A stretch of 64,000 nt of DNA, taken from assembly GCF_903819435.1 (NCBI RefSeq), contig NZ_CAIJDP010000083.1, positions 1 through 64,000 of the forward strand, given 5' to 3'. Both the position numbers and the translations under genes were made by a program. This stretch comes from Flavobacterium salmonis. GTDB lineage: Bacteria > Bacteroidota > Bacteroidia > Flavobacteriales > Flavobacteriaceae. The notes under the pieces were generated by a model. It was given only the letters and a program-made list of their open reading frames with translations. It searched no databases and had not been told where the DNA came from. Shown here in pieces: positions 52,328-61,591 of this stretch; position 1 is the stretch's first letter, and each line of letters starts with the position of its first letter.

Positions 52328-52870
52328 TTAAAGTTTACTCCGAAGTTTTGTTAAAGATCTGTATATTAATGTTCTACAAGATTCAAGGGTGATTTCTAAA
52401 CTAGAGGAAATTTCCTCATAAGACAAATCTTCGCTAAACCGAAGATGCAATGCATATCGCTGTTTTTTGGTAAGTGAAGATAAAGCAACTGCCAGAGTAG
52501 CGTGTTTGTTTAAAGTAGTTTCATTAAAGATAAGTTCATCTTCTGTAGATTCTGTTTTATAAGCACCTTCAGCCACAATATCAAGCCTTACGATTTTGGT
52601 CTGTGATTTTAGCTTTTTGAAAATATCATTTTGAAGAGATTTAAACAAATAGGATTTAATTGCAACGTCTGCTGCAATAGTATTTCGGTAACGATGAAGA
52701 TCAACAAAAATATCATGTATGGAATCCTGCACTAATGCATCATCATTAGTGTATTGCATTCCAAATGAAAAAAGCATATTGATGTACCGATCATATAATT
52801 CATGATAAGCGTTAACATCTCCTTTTTTAATTTGGCTCCAAAGATCAATATCTCTCTTTTCATTACCCAT
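52328..52870 (-). CDS. ECF sigma factor of locus 2
   Basis: 180 residues. Region 2 (about 15-90; DDALVQDSIHDIFVDLHRYR) and region 4 (about 125-178; LAVALSSLTKKQRYALHLRF, SYEEISSSLEITLESCRTLI). It is the first gene of the second sigma/FecR/SusC/SusD/TlpA/S9/M16 set, with a promoter box at 52906. The rest of the 52914-53330 gap holds no gene. Confidence 0.92.
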   Translation of the reverse strand: MGNEKRDIDLWSQIKKGDVNAYHELYDRYINMLFSFGMQYTNDDALVQDSIHDIFVDLHRYRNTIAADVAIKSYLFKSLQNDIFKKLKSQTKIVRLDIVAEGAYKTESTEDELIFNETTLNKHATLAVALSSLTKKQRYALHLRFSEDLSYEEISSSLEITLESCRTLIYRSLTKLRSKL

Positions 52871-52894
52871 TGAAGATTTTCACGCTTTAAGAGT

Positions 52895-52910
52895 TGTTTT
52901 GTGTACAAAA
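52895..52910 (-). promoter_or_regulatory. Small palindrome at the locus 2 promoter
   Basis: GTTTTGTGTACAAAAC is a perfect 16-base palindrome immediately at the -7 box of the sigma gene (52906-52913). It may bind a regulator. Confidence 0.35.
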
Positions 52911-52913
52911 CTA
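52906..52913 (-). promoter_or_regulatory. -7 box of the locus 2 sigma gene
   Basis: TAGTTTTG on the - strand matches TAnnTTTG, 36 bases before the start. A weak -33 (ATTG) lies about 18 bases upstream. Confidence 0.45.
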
Positions 52914-53330
52914 AAGAATTTCAAAAATTTCCAATTAATTTTTCATAATTATTTCAATCAGGATAAAAAATTATCAAAACCTGAAAAAAATATAATTGTT
53001 TTGATTTTTTAATAAATATAGGCTTCAATAATTTTCTTTTATCAAATACTACAACCATTAAACTTACAAAAAAAGAAAAAAAGAAAATGAGGTGTTTTTC
53101 TATCATATAATCTTAATACTACAAAGAGATTATCGATAAAATTTAAAAAATCCTTTTTTGTCTAAACCAGACTGAATTTTAATATAAAATCCTGCTATTT
53201 TAATCCTTAATACAGTTAGTTTACACTTTTCTGTAAAATGTTTATTTTAGCTAATTAATTGTTCAAAACGGCTAAAAGCAGCTTCTTGTTTCAACCCATC
53301 TTTGTATTATAATTTTAAACAATTAAAAAA

Positions 53331-53510
53331 ATGCAAAAGATAATTTTTATTACAGGAGCTTCATCTGGTTTAGGAAAATCAGCAGCAAAATTATTTCAGA
53401 GTAAAGAGGGCAGGTAATTGCCACAATGCGAAATCCTGAAAAAGAGACACAATTAACTTTATTGAATAACGTAACAGTAATTTTGCTTGACGTTACTGAT
53501 TTTGAATAAA
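53331..53510 (+). pseudogene. Broken short-chain dehydrogenase/reductase, N-terminal fragment
   Basis: ATG 53331 gives KIIFITGASSGLGKSAAKLF, the SDR cofactor motif T-G-A-x-x-x-G-x-G, up to a stop at EGR. Continuing in another frame gives VIATMRNPEKETQLTLLNNV and LDVTDFE, the expected next part of an SDR, so there is a frameshift, and the gene then ends after about 60 residues. The remainder (catalytic Tyr-Lys) is missing. The 53511-53745 stretch up to the next gene is AT-rich and has no gene. Confidence 0.75.
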
Positions 53511-53745
53511 TTAATGTTACAGTAATTGTTTTTTGATACTTGTACCGTCTAACTACTAAAATTCATATCTTTTAATATTTATAGTATTACATTTTATACA
53601 TTGATAAATCGCTTGCTGTTTTTATAGAAAACACGAAAATATTCCTATAAAAAAATAGCAAAATGATATTTTTTTACTTTTTTTTTACTCAAAAGATACA
53701 ATTATTTAAAAAATTAATAATATTGCCATTCAAAACAAATTATAA

Positions 53746-54336
53746 ATGATGTCACCAAATTCCAGTTTGGATCAAAAGAGACTTCTTCTTGAGTTATCTC
53801 AGGGAAGTGAACTGGCATTTACACAACTATATAACCAGTATAAACATATTGTTTACGGTACTGCTTTAAAAATCACCAAATCACCAATTCAGGCTGAAGA
53901 AGTAGTTCAGGAAGTGTTTTTAAAAATCTGGCAAAATCAGGATAATTTAGCTGATATAGTCAATTTTGAAAATTATCTTTTTATTATTTCCCGCAATCAT
54001 ATTTTTGATATGATCAAAAAAATAGCACGGGAAACCTCTTTGCCGGTTGAACTTAATTATAAAAATACAACTTCAGAAGATACAGATACTGCTATAAAAG
54101 ACGATCAGTACAATATTATCCTGAATCAGATCGTAGAACAGCTTCCTCCTCAACAGCAAAAAATCTATAAAATGGCTAAATTGGAAGGTTTAAGCCATCA
54201 AAAAATTGGTGAAGATCTGGGGATTTCTACAGAAACGGTAAAAAAGCACATGGCGCAGGCCTTAAAATTTGTACGTCTCAAAATTTCTCCTTACATTAAT
54301 ATCTTCATGACATTCATTGTGTTTTTTAAGGCTTAA
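53746..54336 (+). CDS. ECF sigma factor of locus 3
   Basis: 196 residues. Region 2 (about 25-95; FTQLYNQYKHIVYGTALKIT, AEEVVQEVFLKIWQNQ) and region 4 (about 125-175; LNQIVEQLPPQQQKIYKMAK, LGISTETVKKHMAQALKFVR), plus a short hydrophobic tail. It is the first gene of the third sigma/FecR/SusC/SusD set; FecR follows after 227 bases. Confidence 0.93.
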   Translation: MMSPNSSLDQKRLLLELSQGSELAFTQLYNQYKHIVYGTALKITKSPIQAEEVVQEVFLKIWQNQDNLADIVNFENYLFIISRNHIFDMIKKIARETSLPVELNYKNTTSEDTDTAIKDDQYNIILNQIVEQLPPQQQKIYKMAKLEGLSHQKIGEDLGISTETVKKHMAQALKFVRLKISPYINIFMTFIVFFKA

Positions 54337-54563
54337 ATCTTAAAAAGCATTTCTTTTTGAGTCATCCCGGATTTTTTTTTGCATTTTTTTTACATTTTTT
54401 TAACTTTCGACTACTCCCTCCTCATTTTTGAATCGTCTTTATAATAAAGATCATTATTTAATTGGTAATTGCCCCCCCAAAAGATTGATCTTTTGAATAA
54501 ATTTTAAACTGTCCCAGGTTTACCATTTACGACCTATTATTAACTTATTTAATTACAAATCGA

Positions 54564-55607
54564 ATGCAGAAAAAAATATTTGAAGAATTATTTGAAAATT
54601 ATTTGCAAAGGAACCTCTCAGAAGCTGAAGAACAAAAACTGATGGAACTTATTCGACATGGTAAATATGATGATTTCATTAAAGAAAAAATTCATATCAT
54701 GCTTAAAGAAAAGACCGGGTCTGAAGTTATGGGCGATGAGCAGAGTGCTTATATTTTAAGATGTATTTTGTCTGAGCCAAATAGCAACAGAGAAGTAATT
54801 AGATTAGAACCGCAAAAGAGAACCAGAAAAAGAGCTGTTCGCATCCTATTTGCAGCAGCCGGTATTATAGCTTTAATAGCACTTGGTAACACCTTATTTT
54901 TTAAACCCCAATCCGCAATAACAACCCCTGTTACAGGACAGCCTGCAATTGCAGCAAATACTTCAATAGATTTTAGCGGGAAACAGTTAATTCGTTTGCC
55001 TGACGGAAGTACCGTACTTCTGAACGATAACGGTACCTTAAAATACAAACAGGATTCTTTTAATACCAAAACCCGCGAAGTTACACTTACCGGAGAAGCC
55101 TTTTTTGATATTAAACGAAACGAAAAAAAGCCTTTTATCGTGCATACAGGAAAGGTACAGACCAAAGTTTTAGGTACGGCATTTAATATTAATACACATA
55201 ATTCGTCTGATAATATTGAGGTTACCGTTGCAAGAGGTAAGGTTCAGGTTGGAGATGATGAGAAAATTTATGGCATAATCACTCCAAACCAGCAGATTAA
55301 AGTCAATAAAAATACACTGAGCTTTGAGCAAAATAATATTAGTGCCGCTGTCGTGACGGAGTGGAAAAGTAATTACCTGATTCTGGATGATGTTAATATG
55401 GAAGAAGCAATTACTTTAATTTCTCATAAATACAAAGTACAGATTTCACTGGCAAATGAAAAGATTAAAAATTGCAGAATAACAGCCAGTTTCTTAAATG
55501 ATGAAGATCTGGATCATGTCTTAAAAGTAATCAGTAGTGTTATTGAAACAGAGTACCGATACAATAAATCCGGAACTATCATTCTGGACGGAAAAGGCTG
55601 TGAATAA
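54564..55607 (+). CDS. FecR-type anti-sigma factor, locus 3
   Basis: 347 residues. A cytoplasmic part (1-88), a transmembrane segment (about 92-112, ILFAAAGIIALIALGNTLFF), the FecR domain (about 130-235; LIRLPDGSTVLLNDNGTLKY, GEAFFDIKRNEKKPFIVHTG, VLGTAFNINTHN), and the C-terminal domain (VTEWKSNYLILDDVNMEEAI). The sigma factor lies upstream and SusC 172 bases downstream, after a hairpin. Confidence 0.92.
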   Translation: MQKKIFEELFENYLQRNLSEAEEQKLMELIRHGKYDDFIKEKIHIMLKEKTGSEVMGDEQSAYILRCILSEPNSNREVIRLEPQKRTRKRAVRILFAAAGIIALIALGNTLFFKPQSAITTPVTGQPAIAANTSIDFSGKQLIRLPDGSTVLLNDNGTLKYKQDSFNTKTREVTLTGEAFFDIKRNEKKPFIVHTGKVQTKVLGTAFNINTHNSSDNIEVTVARGKVQVGDDEKIYGIITPNQQIKVNKNTLSFEQNNISAAVVTEWKSNYLILDDVNMEEAITLISHKYKVQISLANEKIKNCRITASFLNDEDLDHVLKVISSVIETEYRYNKSGTIILDGKGCE

Positions 55608-55705
55608 TTAAAAACTTAAAAAGGCTGACTAAACCTCCTACTTTAGAAAGCTAAATAAAATAAATAGTAACCTTAAAACCAAACCCTATAAGATAAAATA
55701 AAAAA

Positions 55706-55731
55706 GCCATCCAGCTCCTACACCAGATGGC
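55706..55731 (+). promoter_or_regulatory. Leader hairpin between FecR and SusC, locus 3
   Basis: GCCATC / GATGGC arms around a 14-base centre, directly after an A-run and 48 bases before the SusC start. Compare 18708 and 51081. Confidence 0.5.
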
Positions 55732-55779
55732 CCAGATTCTTAATAATTAAACCAGTAACCATTAAAAACAAGCAAATTT

Positions 55780-58700
55780 ATGAAATTACGCTTTAAAACA
55801 ACCATGTTTGAAAGGGAAAAGAACAACTCTTTGTTCGGGCTTTCAAAAAAAACCATTATGATCATGCGAATCAGTTTATTTCACATTTTTTTACTCACCT
55901 GCGGTACTCCTATGGTATTTGCAAATGAAATGAGTGGTCAAAGTTTAGAAACCATATCTATTGATATTGAACTTCATAATCAGGATATTAAAACTTTATT
56001 TAAAACTATTGAAAATAAAACAGGATTACTGTTTGCCTACCAGCCGCAGATGATTGCCAATTTTCCGAAGATTTCAACATCCCGAGGAAAACGTGCAGTA
56101 AGTGAAATTTTGGATCGTGTGCTTGAAGGGAGTAATCTAGGATACAGGCAAGTAGATAAAAATGTGGTCATTTATAAAAAAGAAACGGTTAAAACAGAAA
56201 TTGGTTCATCCGGAAAAAATAATGTGCCAGAAAAAGACCGTACGCTTACGGGAAAAGTTTTGGATGAAAAGGGATTTCCACTACCTGGTGTTTCTGTTTT
56301 ACTTGTAGGAAGTAATAAACACGGTGTAACTGATTTTGATGGGCAATTTTATGTTGATTTACCACCTGGAAAGCACACGCTTAAAGTTACTTATCTAGGC
56401 TACAAAACACAAGAAATTACTGTTGAAGATCAAAATTCAATAGTGATAAAATTACAGCCTGATTTAGCCAAATTAGATGAAGTTGTTATTATTGGATACG
56501 GTACAACAACAAAAAGAACTACCACGGGATCTGTAGTTAAAATTACGGCTGAAGATATAGAAAAACAACCCATAACAAACATCCTGCAATCATTACAGGG
56601 ACGAACTGCCGGGGTTTTTGTAACGCAGACTTCTGGATATGCAGGAAGCGATATGAATATTAGTATACGTGGTCGAAATTTTATTGATGGAGACAACCTT
56701 CCTTTTTATATTATAGACGGAGTTCCTTATATAGGCGATGATATAAAGGAGCAGGCACAAAAAGATGGAAGTGAGGCAAATATGCAAGTGGTCAGAGGAG
56801 CACAAAAAAGAACAAGTCCACTAAACATTCTTAATCCAAATGATATAGAAAGTATTGAAATTCTTAAAGACGCTGATGCTACGGCCATTTACGGTTCAAG
56901 AGGAGCGAATGGTGTTGTACTTATTACAACCAAAAAAGGAAAGGCAGGAAAAACAGAATTTACTATAACGACAAACTCCGGGGTTTCTGAAGTAGCCCAC
57001 ATGGTAAAAACATTAGATACCCCTGCTTACCTCAATATGTTACAAACTGCCTTAGATAATAATGGTGATGTTGCAGATGTAGACAGTAACGGTATTGCTA
57101 TTACAGACTGGGATCCTAATGCATACACCAACTGGCAGGAAAAACTGATAGGCGGTACAGCAAACTTCAATAACTATTCAGGTTCCCTAAGAGGTGGAAA
57201 TGATGAAACAAACTTTCTTTTAAGTGCCGCTTACCATAAAGAAACTACTGTTGTACCCGGAGATTTCACCTACGATAAATTCTCTACTAATTTTAATGTA
57301 AATCACAGTACACTAAATAAGAAATTAAAAATAGGAGCATCTGTCCTTTTCGCTACAGATCATAATCAGCTTCCATTTTTTGATATTACAACTTATGCAG
57401 TTGGTACTGCTCCAAACCGCCCAACTTATAATGCAGATGGCAGTTATTACTGGTCTCCGGATTATTTTAGTGACATTAACCCTCTTGCAGCTCTAGGGAA
57501 AAGAGTTGATGATAAAGGAATTAACTTAATCACCAGTTTAACCCTTCAATATGAAATTGCTAAAGGGCTTTCTTTTAAAACAGATTTGGGATACGGAAGA
57601 GCTCAAATGCTTACAAAGCAGTTTATGCCTGCATCTGCCAGTAACCACGCATATGATGAAGCAAATGGATATGATACATCAAGATCTTATACTACTTCAA
57701 CAAACAATAGCAATAATTTTACCATAGATCCTCAGCTTAATTATACAACCCAATTATGGAAAGGTAACCTTGCAGCACTTGTTGGAGGATCCTGGCAAGA
57801 CAGAAAAGATGAAATGCCGGCTTATTTAAGCGCTTCTGATTATTCTTCGGATAACTTAATTGGTAATGTAGCGGCAGCAGGAACAATATCTGCAACTAAT
57901 GGAAGCTCAGAATACAAATACCTTTCGCTTTTCAGCAGACTTAATTATAATATTGAAAACAAATACATTCTGAATGTTAACTTCAGAAGAGATGGTTCTT
58001 CTAAATTTGGTGCTAATAACCGTTATGGAAATTTTGGTTCTGTTGGAGGGGCATGGATTTTTACCGAAGAAAAGTTCTTAAAGGACAACTCATGGCTAAG
58101 TTTTGGTAAAATCCGCTCCAGCTATGGAGAAATCGGAAGCGACGAGATTGGAAATTACGAATATGCCGATACTTATAAAGCAGCTACTTATGGTGTTGGA
58201 AATCCTTCTATGGCTGCTACCAAAATTGCCAATCCAAATATTAAATGGGGACTTACCAAGAAATTTGAAGCAGCTTTAGATTTAAGTTTCCTTAAGGATC
58301 GTATCTCTTTTACAACAGCTTATTACAAAAATAGCTCTAGTAATCAATTAGTAAGTTATACACTAAGTCCACAAGCAGGATTTCCGTCTTACACAGCAAA
58401 TTTACCTGCTCAGGTTGAAAATCAGGGCTGGGAGTTTACCCTTGGTACAACAAACATCCGTACCAAAGATTTAACGTGGTCAACTTCTTTTAACATTTCG
58501 ACTAACTCCAATAAATTGGCAAAATTTGATGGTATTGAATTTAGTAGTTATTACTCTCAATACGTTGTAGGCAGACCTTTAGGCGGTCGATATTTATATA
58601 CTTATACAGGCAATATTAATGGAAAACCACAATTTAAAGATGCAAACGGCGATGGAAAAATTTCCCGCGGATTAGCAGATACAAAAGTGGGTGACAGAGA

Positions 58701-59181
58701 ATATTATGGCCCAGCATATCCGCAATATTATGGTGGTATCTCAAATACAATTAGCTATAAAGCCTTTACTCTTGACTTTTTATTCCAGTTCGTAAAACAG
58801 GATGGCACAACATTAATGGCCACTCAGGGTGCACAGCCAGGATATCCTTACAGTACGGCTAATTTTCAGGTAGATGAGTATAGAGATTACTTAGCGCAAG
58901 GAAATGTCCTAAGCTCAGGTTATCAGAGTGGCTTTTATGACTATATGGGGTCAAATGCTACTATAATAGATGCATCTTATATAAAACTTAAAAATGTGAA
59001 TGCCTCTTACCAGATTCCTCTAAAGGAAGGAGCTCAGAAATATATAAAAGCAATCCGTCTTTCGCTTCAGGGGCAGAATTTAGTAACCTTTACAAAATAC
59101 AAAGGACTTGATCCGGAAACACCAGGCTTGGCATTGCCTCCATTACGTACGATCACTTTTGGAACTCAGTTTACATTTTAA
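55780..59181 (+). CDS. SusC/RagA-type TonB-dependent transporter with STN domain, locus 3
   Basis: 1133 residues. A long pre-signal region, then the signal core (about 28-48, ending MVFANE), STN domain (about 55-130; IDIELHNQDIKTLFKTIENK), carboxypeptidase-regulatory-like domain (about 148-220, LTGKVLDEKGFPLPGVSVLL), plug (VVIIGYGTTTKRTTTGSVVK, IESIEILKDADATAIYGSRG), and barrel ending TFGTQFTF. It imports an unidentified substrate and signals to FecR. The SusD partner follows 11 bases on. Confidence 0.95.
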   Translation: MKLRFKTTMFEREKNNSLFGLSKKTIMIMRISLFHIFLLTCGTPMVFANEMSGQSLETISIDIELHNQDIKTLFKTIENKTGLLFAYQPQMIANFPKISTSRGKRAVSEILDRVLEGSNLGYRQVDKNVVIYKKETVKTEIGSSGKNNVPEKDRTLTGKVLDEKGFPLPGVSVLLVGSNKHGVTDFDGQFYVDLPPGKHTLKVTYLGYKTQEITVEDQNSIVIKLQPDLAKLDEVVIIGYGTTTKRTTTGSVVKITAEDIEKQPITNILQSLQGRTAGVFVTQTSGYAGSDMNISIRGRNFIDGDNLPFYIIDGVPYIGDDIKEQAQKDGSEANMQVVRGAQKRTSPLNILNPNDIESIEILKDADATAIYGSRGANGVVLITTKKGKAGKTEFTITTNSGVSEVAHMVKTLDTPAYLNMLQTALDNNGDVADVDSNGIAITDWDPNAYTNWQEKLIGGTANFNNYSGSLRGGNDETNFLLSAAYHKETTVVPGDFTYDKFSTNFNVNHSTLNKKLKIGASVLFATDHNQLPFFDITTYAVGTAPNRPTYNADGSYYWSPDYFSDINPLAALGKRVDDKGINLITSLTLQYEIAKGLSFKTDLGYGRAQMLTKQFMPASASNHAYDEANGYDTSRSYTTSTNNSNNFTIDPQLNYTTQLWKGNLAALVGGSWQDRKDEMPAYLSASDYSSDNLIGNVAAAGTISATNGSSEYKYLSLFSRLNYNIENKYILNVNFRRDGSSKFGANNRYGNFGSVGGAWIFTEEKFLKDNSWLSFGKIRSSYGEIGSDEIGNYEYADTYKAATYGVGNPSMAATKIANPNIKWGLTKKFEAALDLSFLKDRISFTTAYYKNSSSNQLVSYTLSPQAGFPSYTANLPAQVENQGWEFTLGTTNIRTKDLTWSTSFNISTNSNKLAKFDGIEFSSYYSQYVVGRPLGGRYLYTYTGNINGKPQFKDANGDGKISRGLADTKVGDREYYGPAYPQYYGGISNTISYKAFTLDFLFQFVKQDGTTLMATQGAQPGYPYSTANFQVDEYRDYLAQGNVLSSGYQSGFYDYMGSNATIIDASYIKLKNVNASYQIPLKEGAQKYIKAIRLSLQGQNLVTFTKYKGLDPETPGLALPPLRTITFGTQFTF

Positions 59182-59192
59182 TTCTACAAATT

Positions 59193-60566
59193 ATGAAAAA
59201 TATTTTCACTAAATATACCTACATATTTTCGTTTTTAATTTTAGCAGGACTTACAGGCTGTGAGGATATGCTGGATGTTGACCTTTCTGTTAACGAATTA
59301 TCATCTGAAACCGTATATGTTTCAGATCAAACTGCAGATGCTGCGGTAAACGGAATTTACCAGAGTATGGTTACCTCATTTTACTACAATAATCTACATC
59401 ATGTTCTTGGACAGACTTCTGACGAATTAATACCTCAAAATGGTATTGCAACTGTTTATAGTAGCAATGAAATTGAGGAAATTGATGGTACTATAGGCTC
59501 GATGTGGTCAGAATTATACAAAACAATTTATAATGCCAACAATGTTGTCGAAGGAGTAAGCAAAAGTAAGACACTTAATCCTGTTAAAAGCAAACAATGG
59601 ATTGCAGAGGCAAAATTTTTAAGAGCCTATTGTTATTTTTACCTGACTAATATTTGGGGTGATGTACCATTAGTACTCACTACAAATATTGATGTTTCTG
59701 CATTGTTGCCGAAATCATCTCAAGAAGCTGTTTATGAACAAATTATACTTGATTTAACGGATGCTTCAAAAGATCTTCCAACGGATTATACAAAATATAA
59801 AGAACAACAAAGAATCAGAGCTACAAAATGGGCTGCTGAGGCTTTGCTTGCACGAGTAAATTTGTATTTAGGAAAATGGACTGATGCAACTACACATGCT
59901 ACTGCAGTACTAAACGAAACGGGAACTTACAAAATAATTACAGGTTTGAGTGAATCAAACAGTCCGTTTATTTCAGACAATGAGGAGTCTATTCTTCAAA
60001 TACCTTATTATAATGTCAATTATACTTATGAAGGTGCTTTTGTATTTACAACCGCTGGTCGGTCATTATTAAGAAAAGGAAATGCCCTTTTTGAAACCGG
60101 TGATGACAGAAAGACAAAGTGGACAATTGATATTAAGGATAGAAACGGTGCATTTTTAGGTATTGCACCATATAAGTACAAAGTTAATTTTGGTAGTTCT
60201 TTTTCAGAACGCTCAACAGTACTTAGATTGGCAGAGTTGTATTTGATCAGAGCCGAAGCCAGAGTAAAATCAAATGATATTACCGGAGCTCAGGAAGATA
60301 TCAATGTCATTCGAAACAGAGCTTTATTAAGCAATACTACTTTAACAGATCCTAATCAATTACTGGATTTAATTGCGCTGGAAAGACAACGTGAATTTTT
60401 TGCAGAAAACGGACACAGATGGATGGATCTTAAAAGAACCGGAAAACTGGATGAAACCCTCTCTGTTTTATCAGATAAAATCTGGAAAACTACTGACCGT
60501 TTATATCCAATACCTGAACAAGCTATTCGCTCTAATCCTTTCTTAAAACAAAATTCAGGATATTAA
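59193..60566 (+). CDS. SusD/RagB-type lipoprotein, locus 3
   Basis: 457 residues, lipobox LTGC (Cys23). SusD hallmarks include FLRAYCYFYLTNIWGDVPLV, then TKWAAEALLARVNLYLGKW, and the C-terminal LERQREFFAENGHRWMDLKR and RLYPIPEQAIRSNPFLKQN. It binds the substrate on the cell surface. Followed by a hairpin at 60581; no degradative enzyme is adjacent, so the substrate is unknown. Confidence 0.94.
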   Translation: MKNIFTKYTYIFSFLILAGLTGCEDMLDVDLSVNELSSETVYVSDQTADAAVNGIYQSMVTSFYYNNLHHVLGQTSDELIPQNGIATVYSSNEIEEIDGTIGSMWSELYKTIYNANNVVEGVSKSKTLNPVKSKQWIAEAKFLRAYCYFYLTNIWGDVPLVLTTNIDVSALLPKSSQEAVYEQIILDLTDASKDLPTDYTKYKEQQRIRATKWAAEALLARVNLYLGKWTDATTHATAVLNETGTYKIITGLSESNSPFISDNEESILQIPYYNVNYTYEGAFVFTTAGRSLLRKGNALFETGDDRKTKWTIDIKDRNGAFLGIAPYKYKVNFGSSFSERSTVLRLAELYLIRAEARVKSNDITGAQEDINVIRNRALLSNTTLTDPNQLLDLIALERQREFFAENGHRWMDLKRTGKLDETLSVLSDKIWKTTDRLYPIPEQAIRSNPFLKQNSGY

Positions 60567-60580
60567 ACACTAAAATTGAT

Positions 60581-60622
60581 GCAAGAATGTGTTTTTGATT
60601 AAAAATACATTCTTGCAATTTT
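60581..60622 (+). terminator. Hairpin terminator between locus 3 and the ABC operon
   Basis: GCAAGAATGT / ACATTCTTGC arms (60581-60590 and 60607-60616) with further T/A pairing inside and a short T-run. It lies only 11 bases before the ABC ATPase start, so the ABC genes are probably separately transcribed or attenuated. Confidence 0.6.
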
Positions 60623-60632
60623 AAAAAACACT

Positions 60633-61580
60633 ATGGAAACAACAATTGTAAGAGTTGAGGATTTGTCGCATCAATATAGTAAGGATTGGGCAATACAAAA
60701 TATTAATTTTGAAATTAAACAAAACAGGATTCTGGGGCTTTTGGGCTCTAATGGAGCCGGAAAATCAACCACGATGAATATTCTTTGTGGCGTTTTAAAC
60801 CAAACTCATGGAAATATTTTTATTGACGGAATCAACCTGAAAGAAAACCCTGTTGAAGCTAAAAAACTAATTGGTTTTTTACCCCAGACACCACCTTTGC
60901 ATTTAGATTTAACAGTAAACGAATATTTAATTCACTGTGCAGAATTGCGTCATGTTAAAAAAGAAGATTTAAAAAATGCAGTTGAAAAAGCCAAAGAAAA
61001 ATGCGGGATTTCACATTTCAGCCACCGATTGATTAAAAACTTATCCGGCGGATACAGACAGCGTGTGGGAATTGCACAAGCCATTATTCACGAGCCAAAA
61101 CTGGTGGTTTTAGATGAGCCAACCAACGGATTAGACCCAAACCAAATTTTAGAAGTTAGAAATTTAATCAAGAAAATTGCCCAGGATAAAGCTGTGATTT
61201 TTTCGTCACACATTCTTTCTGAAGTTCAGGCTACATGCCAGGATATCAGAATGATTGAAAACGGACACATGGTTTTCGCTGATACGCTGGATGCTTTTAA
61301 TAATTATATCGAAGCCGATAAATTAACGGCAAGTTTCGAGAATCCGCCAACAATCGACGCCTTAACTGCAATAGATGAAATCACAGCAGCAGTTTATCTT
61401 TCTCCTAAAAAAGTACAGATTACTTTTAAAGGAACACAGGAAGTTGCTGAAAAAATTGTAGCTCAGAGCGTTTCAAGCAATTGGAAATTACGTGAAATTC
61501 AGTTCGAAAAAGTCTCTCTCGATGAAATTTTTGCCCAATTATCTAAAAAAGCACCTTCAAAAAACGCTATCCTTTCTTAA
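60633..61580 (+). CDS. ABC transporter ATP-binding protein, GldA-like
   Basis: 315 residues. Walker A GLLGSNGAGKST, Q-loop region FLPQTPPLH, signature LSGGYRQRVGIAQ, Walker B LVVLDEPTNGLDP and the H-loop SSHILSE are all intact. The C-terminal ~85 residues are a typical ABC-2 family extension. It powers the membrane protein whose gene follows 11 bases downstream. In Flavobacteria the related GldA/F/G set is needed for gliding; here the F and G parts are fused, so this may be a paralogue of that system, or the system itself. Confidence 0.93.
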   Translation: METTIVRVEDLSHQYSKDWAIQNINFEIKQNRILGLLGSNGAGKSTTMNILCGVLNQTHGNIFIDGINLKENPVEAKKLIGFLPQTPPLHLDLTVNEYLIHCAELRHVKKEDLKNAVEKAKEKCGISHFSHRLIKNLSGGYRQRVGIAQAIIHEPKLVVLDEPTNGLDPNQILEVRNLIKKIAQDKAVIFSSHILSEVQATCQDIRMIENGHMVFADTLDAFNNYIEADKLTASFENPPTIDALTAIDEITAAVYLSPKKVQITFKGTQEVAEKIVAQSVSSNWKLREIQFEKVSLDEIFAQLSKKAPSKNAILS

Positions 61581-61591
61581 AAAACAAATAA

